A stretch of DNA of 59,212 nucleotides from Pseudomonadota bacterium (GTDB lineage Bacteria > Pseudomonadota > Gammaproteobacteria > Steroidobacterales > Steroidobacteraceae). Within the stretch, counting starts at the first letter, position 1. The number at the start of each line of letters is the position of its first letter. Positions 54,043 through 59,212 of this stretch are shown here, piece after piece. The notes under the pieces were generated by a model. It did no database searches, was not told where the DNA came from, and saw only the letters and a list, made by a program, of their open reading frames with translations. The DNA is taken from assembly GCA_021849615.1 (NCBI GenBank), contig JAJZSQ010000006.1, forward strand, positions 1 to 59,212. Direction: 5' to 3'. A program made the translations under genes and the position numbers.

Positions 54043-55257
54043 ATGCCTTTCGCACTCGCCCTTTCCGGCATCAACGCCGCGAACTCGGATCTGAATACGA
54101 CCGCCAACAATATCGCCAACGTCGATACGGTCGGCTTCAAGCAATCGCGCGCCGAGTTCTCGAGTCTCTTCGCCCAGACCCAGCAGGGCGTCTCGCAAAC
54201 CGCCATCGGCAACGGCGTGGCGACCTCGGAGATTGCTCAGCAGTTCACCCAGGGCAACATCAATTCGACCTCGAACAACCTGGATCTCGCACTCAGCGGC
54301 AACGGATTCTTCGTCGTCAGCAATAACGGCGCACTCTCCTATACCCGCAACGGCGCCTTCCAGGTCGACTCGAACGGCTACCTCGTGACCGCCTCCGGCG
54401 ATCGTGTCCAGGGCTTCGCTCCGCTCAGCACCGGTGGCTTCAACACCGGCGGCCTCTCCGACCTGCAATTGACGACCTCTCAGGTCTCCCCCCAGGCGAC
54501 CAGCACCGCGAACATCACGCTCAATCTGCCGTCGAATGCCACGGCACCGACCACCACCCCGCTCAATCCGAGCGACCCGACCTCGTACAACAACACCACG
54601 TCTCTGACGGTATACGACTCCCTCGGGGCGGCTCACACCGCTCAGATGTACTTCGTCAAGGGCGCCGCGGCGAACACCTGGAACGCCCAGCTGTACGTCG
54701 ACGGCAATTCAGTTGGCTCCCCCCAAACCTTGACCTATTCGAGCGCCGGCACTTTGACGTCGCCGGCCAATGGAGTGGTCAATTTCGGTTCGTATACGCC
54801 CGCGACCGGCGCGAACCCGATGAACATCGCATTCAACTTCGGCACCTCGACCCAGTACGGCAACAGCTTCGGTGTGAACGCGGTGGCGCAGAACGGTTAC
54901 ACGACCGGCAGCCTCACCGGCATCAATATCAGCCAGAGTGGTGTGGTGCAGGCGAATTTCACCAATGGCCAGTCGAAGACGCTGGGCGAAGTTGCGCTCG
55001 CGAACTTCGCCAATCCGCAGGGCCTGGCTCAGACCGGCAACACCCAGTGGCAGGAGACGTTCTCCTCCGGCGCGGCGGTCCACGGCGTCGCCGGCGGGTC
55101 CGGATTCGGCACCATCCAATCCGGCGCTCTCGAGCAGTCGAACGTGAACGTGACCGCGCAGTTGGTGAACATGATCACCGCCCAGCGCGATTTCCAGGCC
55201 AACGCGCAGATGATCAACACCGCCAATCAGGTCACGCAGGCCATTCTGCGCATCTGA
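54043..55257 (+). CDS. flgE: FlgE: hook protein
   Basis: A 404-residue hook subunit. The N-terminus is ALSGINAANSDLNTTANNIANVDTVGFKQSRAEFS in pieces, a large surface domain is in the middle, and the C-terminal helix contains SNVNVTAQLVNMITAQRDFQANAQMI. Confidence 0.96.
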   Translation: MPFALALSGINAANSDLNTTANNIANVDTVGFKQSRAEFSSLFAQTQQGVSQTAIGNGVATSEIAQQFTQGNINSTSNNLDLALSGNGFFVVSNNGALSYTRNGAFQVDSNGYLVTASGDRVQGFAPLSTGGFNTGGLSDLQLTTSQVSPQATSTANITLNLPSNATAPTTTPLNPSDPTSYNNTTSLTVYDSLGAAHTAQMYFVKGAAANTWNAQLYVDGNSVGSPQTLTYSSAGTLTSPANGVVNFGSYTPATGANPMNIAFNFGTSTQYGNSFGVNAVAQNGYTTGSLTGINISQSGVVQANFTNGQSKTLGEVALANFANPQGLAQTGNTQWQETFSSGAAVHGVAGGSGFGTIQSGALEQSNVNVTAQLVNMITAQRDFQANAQMINTANQVTQAILRI

Positions 55258-55277
55258 TCCGGCACTGAGAGACGCAC

Positions 55278-56018
55278 GTGAACAAGGCGCTGTATGTGGC
55301 GATGACCGGGGCAAAGGAGATCCTCAATGCCCAGGCCGTCAACAACTTCAACCTGGCGAACGTCAACACCACAGGCTTCAAGGCCGAGCTGTCCGCGTTC
55401 CAGAGCCAGGCGGTCGAAGGCAGCGGCTACGCTTCGCGAGTCTACGCCACGGCCAATTCCAGCGGATGGAACGATGCGTCTGGTTCTATGATCACCACCG
55501 GCCGGCCGCTCGATGTGGCCGTACAGGGACACGGTTTCATTGCCGTGCAGGGACCGAACGGCCAGGAAGCCTACACACGCAACGGCGATCTGCATGTTGA
55601 GGCGAGCGGCATGCTGGTGACCAGCACCGGTCAGCTGGTGCTCGGCGACAGCGGACCGATCAGCGTGCCACCGAGTGCTTCAGTCAAGATCGGCTCCGAC
55701 GGTACCGTTTCCGCGGTGCCACTCGGCCAGACGCCCGACACCCTGGTGACACTGGGGCGCATCAAGCTGGTCAACCCCCCGCCGACGAGCCTGGTGCGCG
55801 GCGGGAACGGTCTGTTCGTCACCAACACCGGCAAACCGGCTCCGGCCGATGCCACCGTGCGCCTCGCCTCCGGGGTGCTCGAATCGAGCAATGTCGATGT
55901 CGCCAATGCCATGGTGAACATGATCGACCTCGCCCGCAGCTGGGATCTGCAGGTCAAGGTCATGAAGAGCGTCAAGAGCAACTCAAGCGCAGCAAGCCAG
56001 TTGCTGCAGCCCGGTTGA
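55278..56018 (+). CDS. flgF: FlgF: proximal rod protein
   Basis: A 246-residue rod protein starting at GTG 55278. It has [38 protein letters not shown] in pieces and SSNVDVANAMVNMIDLARSWDLQVKVMK at the C-terminus. Confidence 0.95.
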   Translation: MNKALYVAMTGAKEILNAQAVNNFNLANVNTTGFKAELSAFQSQAVEGSGYASRVYATANSSGWNDASGSMITTGRPLDVAVQGHGFIAVQGPNGQEAYTRNGDLHVEASGMLVTSTGQLVLGDSGPISVPPSASVKIGSDGTVSAVPLGQTPDTLVTLGRIKLVNPPPTSLVRGGNGLFVTNTGKPAPADATVRLASGVLESSNVDVANAMVNMIDLARSWDLQVKVMKSVKSNSSAASQLLQPG

Positions 56019-56044
56019 TCACGCGATAGCACGAGGGTACTTCT

Positions 56045-56830
56045 ATGGACGCAGCACTGTGGGCCGCCAAAACCGGTCTCGACGCGCAAAACACCGAGAT
56101 GTCGGTCATCGCCAATAACCTGGCGAACGTCAACACCACGGGGTTCAAGCGCGACCGGGCAGTATTCGAGGATCTGCTCTACCAGAACAAGGGCCAGGTC
56201 GGTGCGAACACGACACAGTCGACCCAGTCACCGTCTGGACTGTCGATCGGCACCGGCGTGCGGCTGGTGGCGACGGAGAAGAACTACAGCCAGGGCAGTC
56301 TCACCCAGACCGGCAATCCTCTCGACATGGCGGTTCAGGGCCAGGGCTTCTTCCAGATTCAGATGCCGGACGGCACCCTCGCCTACACCCGCGACGGCAG
56401 CTTTCAGGTGGATGCACAGGGTCAGCTGGTCACGGCCAGCGGCTACGTGGTGCAGCCAGGGATCACCATTCCCCAGGGTGCGCAGAGTGTGACCGTCGGC
56501 ACGGACGGCACCGTGAGCGTCCTGCTCCCCGGGCAAAGCGCTCCCACCCAGGTCGGGCAGATCCAGCTCGCGAATTTCATCAATCCGACGGGACTTCAAC
56601 CCATCGGCAACAACCTGTTGCTGCAGTCGGCCTCGAGCGGCTCGCCGCAGACCGGCAACCCGGGCTCGAGCGGGCTCGGCACCATCGGTCAAGGCGAACT
56701 CGAAGCCTCGAACGTCAACGTAGTCGAGTCGCTGGTGAACATGATCGAGACGCAGCGCGCCTACGAGATGAATTCCAAGGCGATCTCGACGGTCTCCCAG
56801 ATGCTGCAGTACGCGACCCAGAACATGTGA
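56045..56830 (+). CDS. flgG: FlgG: distal rod protein
   Basis: A 261-residue rod protein with [40 protein letters not shown] and [30 protein letters not shown] in pieces, diagnostic of FlgG. Confidence 0.96.
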   Translation: MDAALWAAKTGLDAQNTEMSVIANNLANVNTTGFKRDRAVFEDLLYQNKGQVGANTTQSTQSPSGLSIGTGVRLVATEKNYSQGSLTQTGNPLDMAVQGQGFFQIQMPDGTLAYTRDGSFQVDAQGQLVTASGYVVQPGITIPQGAQSVTVGTDGTVSVLLPGQSAPTQVGQIQLANFINPTGLQPIGNNLLLQSASSGSPQTGNPGSSGLGTIGQGELEASNVNVVESLVNMIETQRAYEMNSKAISTVSQMLQYATQNM

Positions 56831-56838
56831 GGAAGACT

Positions 56839-57519
56839 GTGATCATCCATCGAACCACTCTGCGTGTGCTGCCGGCCATAATCGCCGCGTGTCTGCTCAG
56901 CGCCTGCGCCACGCAAAGATCGCTGCATTACGACCAGGCATTCGACATGCCGCAAATGCCGACGCCCTCGGCCGACGGCGCAATTTTTCACCCGGGCTAC
57001 GACTCCGGGCTGTTCGAGAATGCCACGGCGCACAGCGTTGGGGACATCGTGACCATCCTGCTGCAGGAGTCGACCAGCGCGCAGAAGAGCTCGCAGACCG
57101 ACACCTCGAAGACCACCAAGGATTCGCTCTCCGCCCCGTCGCTGCTCGGGATCCCCATGACTTTCCACGGCAACTCATTTCTCAGCGGCACCATCAATAA
57201 CGGCAACACCTTCAGCGGCGCGGGCGACAGCAAGCAAAGCGACAGCTTAGTCGGCGCGATCACGGTCACCGTGGTGAAGCGCCTCCCGAACGGCAATCTG
57301 GTCGTACGAGGGCAGAAGCTCGTGCAGATCAACCAAGGCGAGGAATACGTGCGCCTGCAGGGGATCATCCGTCCGATCGATATTGCCCCGGACAATACGA
57401 TCTCCTCGCAGCAAGTCGCCGACGCCCAGATCGCCTACGGACAGACCGGTGCGCTCGCCGACGCCAACCAGCCCGGCCTGCTGTCGCGATTCTTCAATAG
57501 TCCCTGGCTGCCTTTCTAA
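56839..57519 (+). CDS. flgH: FlgH: L-ring lipoprotein
   Basis: A 226-residue outer-membrane lipoprotein forming the L ring. The lipobox LLSAC places the acylated cysteine at residue 23. The L-ring domain shows VGDIVTILLQEST, LVGAITVTVVKRLPNGNLVVRGQK and NQGEEYVRLQGIIRPIDIAPDNTISS in pieces. GTG 56839 has GAGGA five bases upstream and is preferred to a GTG overlapping the flgG stop. Confidence 0.93.
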   Translation: MIIHRTTLRVLPAIIAACLLSACATQRSLHYDQAFDMPQMPTPSADGAIFHPGYDSGLFENATAHSVGDIVTILLQESTSAQKSSQTDTSKTTKDSLSAPSLLGIPMTFHGNSFLSGTINNGNTFSGAGDSKQSDSLVGAITVTVVKRLPNGNLVVRGQKLVQINQGEEYVRLQGIIRPIDIAPDNTISSQQVADAQIAYGQTGALADANQPGLLSRFFNSPWLPF

Positions 57520-57531
57520 GGATTGATCAAC

Positions 57532-58680
57532 GTGACGAAGTCGCAACGCACCTGGGAGCCGAGCTACAAAGCGCTGATCAGAGCGTACTTCGCGCTGACG
57601 CTCGCGGCGCTGCTGGTCGCCTGTGGGGCGGCGCATGCAGAGCGGGTACGCGACCTGGCCTCGGTGGCCGGGGTGCGCGGCAACCAGCTGGTCGGTTACG
57701 GCCTGGTCGTCGGCCTCGACGGCACCGGGGATCAGACCACCCAGACGCCCTTCACGGTCCTCAGTATCGAGAACATGCTGGAGAAATTCGGGGTTCGTAT
57801 CCCGGCCAATACCAATCCGCAGCTGAAGAACGTAGCGGCCGTCACGGTCCACGCCACACTGCCGCCATTCGCCCAACCGGGCCAGACGATCGACGTCACC
57901 GTGTCCTCGATCGGCAATGCGACCAGCCTGCGCGGCGGAAGCCTGATCATGACGCCGCTGCACGGTGCCGATGGTGAGATCTACGCTATGGCCCAGGGCA
58001 GCGTGCTGGTCAACGGTTTTTCGGCCCAGGGCGCGGATGGCTCGAGCATTACCGTGAATATTCCGAGCAGCGGCTCGATTCCCAATGGCGCAACGGTCGA
58101 GCGCTCGGTCCCGAGCGATTTCGACTCCCAGCCGTTCGTGACCCTGAACCTCGACACACCGAGCTTCACCACTGCGACACGCCTGACCCAGGTCATCAAC
58201 AAGACCTTCGGGACCGGCACCGCCGAGGCGCTCGATTCGGTCTCGATCCGGGTGCGCGCCCCGATGAATCCGAGTCAGCGCACGGCCTATGTCGCGGCGC
58301 TGCAGAATCTGAGCGTCTCACCAGGCACGCCGCCGGCACGCGTGATCATCAATTCGCGCACCGGCACGGTGGTGATCAGCGCACAGGTCAAGGTCATGCC
58401 GGCCGCGGTGTCCAGCGGCTCGCTGTCGGTCACGATCACCGAGCACTACGGGGTGAGCCAGCCGAATCCGTTCGCTGCAGGGAGCACCGTGGTGGTCCCG
58501 CACAGCTCGATCGAGGTCCGCCAGCAGAAGGCCCACATGTTCAAGTTCCCGGCCGGTGTCAACCTGGATCAGATCGTACGCGCGGTGAACTCCGTGGGTG
58601 CGACCCCGAGCGACCTGGTGGCGATCCTCGAAGCGCTGCGGCAGGCCGGAGCGCTGCATGCGCAGCTGATCGTGATATGA
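57532..58680 (+). CDS. flgI: FlgI: P-ring protein
   Basis: A 382-residue periplasmic P-ring subunit with signal peptide ([19 protein letters not shown]). It has [31 protein letters not shown] and [30 protein letters not shown] in pieces. GTG 57532 has AAGGA nine bases upstream; a TTG at 57523 is adjacent to that site and less suited. Confidence 0.95.
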   Translation: MTKSQRTWEPSYKALIRAYFALTLAALLVACGAAHAERVRDLASVAGVRGNQLVGYGLVVGLDGTGDQTTQTPFTVLSIENMLEKFGVRIPANTNPQLKNVAAVTVHATLPPFAQPGQTIDVTVSSIGNATSLRGGSLIMTPLHGADGEIYAMAQGSVLVNGFSAQGADGSSITVNIPSSGSIPNGATVERSVPSDFDSQPFVTLNLDTPSFTTATRLTQVINKTFGTGTAEALDSVSIRVRAPMNPSQRTAYVAALQNLSVSPGTPPARVIINSRTGTVVISAQVKVMPAAVSSGSLSVTITEHYGVSQPNPFAAGSTVVVPHSSIEVRQQKAHMFKFPAGVNLDQIVRAVNSVGATPSDLVAILEALRQAGALHAQLIVI

Positions 58681-59212
58681 CGTTTCCGGTCACAGATCCT
58701 GGCCTGTTTGCGGATGCTCAGTCGCTGGCGACACTGAAGAGCCAGGCGGCGGCGCACAATCCGAAGGCCCTGCGTGCCGCCGCTCAGCAGTTCGAGAGCC
58801 TGTTCATCGGCATGGTGCTCAAGAGCGCCGAGAACGCGAACTTCAAGGACCCGCTGTTCGGCTCCTCGCAGCAGCGAATGTATCAGGATCTCTATGACCA
58901 GCAGCTCGCGACGCAGCTCAGCAAGACGCACACGTTCGGCTTAGCCGAGATGCTCGTGCAGCAGCTGCGCCGACAGTGGTCGGGCTCGGGCAGTTCAGCT
59001 GCCGCCGGCCGTGGAGCACTCTTGACCTCTGGTGCGGCCGGCTCGACCGCTGCAGTCTCGAGCAGTGCGGCGCCCCCGGTGAGTGCCGGTATGCCGTCAA
59101 CGCCCAGTGCGGCCGCCGGGAAAGGCCCGAGCCCGGTGAACGCCGCCCAGCAAAGCGCATTCGCCCGTTCGCTATGGCCCGATGCGCAGCGCGCCGCGCG
59201 GCAGCTCGGCGT
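58677..59212 (+). CDS. flgJ: FlgJ: rod-capping protein (3' end outside window)
   Basis: The N-terminal rod-binding domain is complete: [26 protein letters not shown] and [16 protein letters not shown]-type sequence, followed by a Ser/Ala/Gly/Pro linker. Whether a muramidase domain follows cannot be seen. The ATG overlaps the flgI stop by four bases. Confidence 0.93.
   Translation, partial: MTFPVTDPGLFADAQSLATLKSQAAAHNPKALRAAAQQFESLFIGMVLKSAENANFKDPLFGSSQQRMYQDLYDQQLATQLSKTHTFGLAEMLVQQLRRQWSGSGSSAAAGRGALLTSGAAGSTAAVSSSAAPPVSAGMPSTPSAAAGKGPSPVNAAQQSAFARSLWPDAQRAARQLG

Overview
The window is about 59 kb of uniformly high-G+C bacterial DNA, densely packed with short gaps, frequent ATGA/TGATG/GTGA stop-start overlaps and many GTG or TTG starts. 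Gene content (FleQ/FleR-type sigma-54 activators, FlhF/FleN, FliA, CheZ, MotC/MotD, DUF2802, FlgM/FlgN, separate FlgA) points to a polarly flagellated gammaproteobacterium. Gene order and the absence of an enterobacterial FlhDC system suggest the Xanthomonadales/Nevskiales/Steroidobacterales side rather than enterics. No rRNA, tRNA or mobile element was seen, so the exact taxon is not resolved.

Region 1 (1-4937, minus strand): glyA, nrdR, ribD, ribE, a TlpA-like thioredoxin gene and ribB/ribBA (cut by the left edge), almost all overlapping or a few bases apart. A divergent promoter region (4938-5170) separates this block from ettA.

Region 2 (5171-10888, plus strand): the ribosomal ABC-F factor EttA, the membrane-lipid aminoacyltransferase/flippase MprF, a zinc-ribbon protein of uncertain family, and a degenerate PilZ-like protein facing the flagellar genes.

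Region 3 (10907-19958, minus strand): two sigma-54 activators without N-terminal sensory domains (FleQ-like, then FleR/FlrC-like), followed by fliE-fliF-fliG-fliH-fliI-fliJ-fliK. FleR has a near-perfect sigma-54 promoter of its own.

Region 4 (20238-33678, plus strand): a sigma-54 promoter drives fliL-M-N-O-P-Q-R-flhB-flhA-flhF-fleN-fliA-cheY-cheZ-motC-motD-DUF2802, i.e. C-ring, export gate, polar placement, flagellar sigma factor, switch signalling and the second stator pair.

Region 5 (33687-49434, plus strand): chemotaxis genes. A sigma-28 (FliA) promoter precedes STAS-cheA-cheW-mcp-mcp-mcp-cheY2, then a small periplasmic protein, a CheZ-like DxxxQ protein, cheR, cheD and cheB. A second sigma-28 promoter precedes two tandem HDOD genes.

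Region 6 (49465-52132, minus strand): flgA, flgM (own sigma-28 promoter), flgN and a formyltransferase-like gene.

Region 7 (52287-59212, plus strand): a sigma-54 promoter with an upstream inverted repeat drives flgB-C-D-E-F-G-H-I-J (flgJ cut by the right edge).

The promoters seen fit a hierarchy: a CRP-like box near the FleQ-like gene, then sigma-54 promoters for fleR-fliE, fliL and flgB, then FliA promoters for flgM, the chemotaxis operon and the HDOD pair, with FlgM holding FliA until the hook is complete. The cheA-cheB-parC-parP-cheW block that sits next to cheZ/motCD in pseudomonads is absent; a different CheD-containing set with three tandem receptors is present. Flagellin, cap and fliS genes and a FleS kinase are not in the window.
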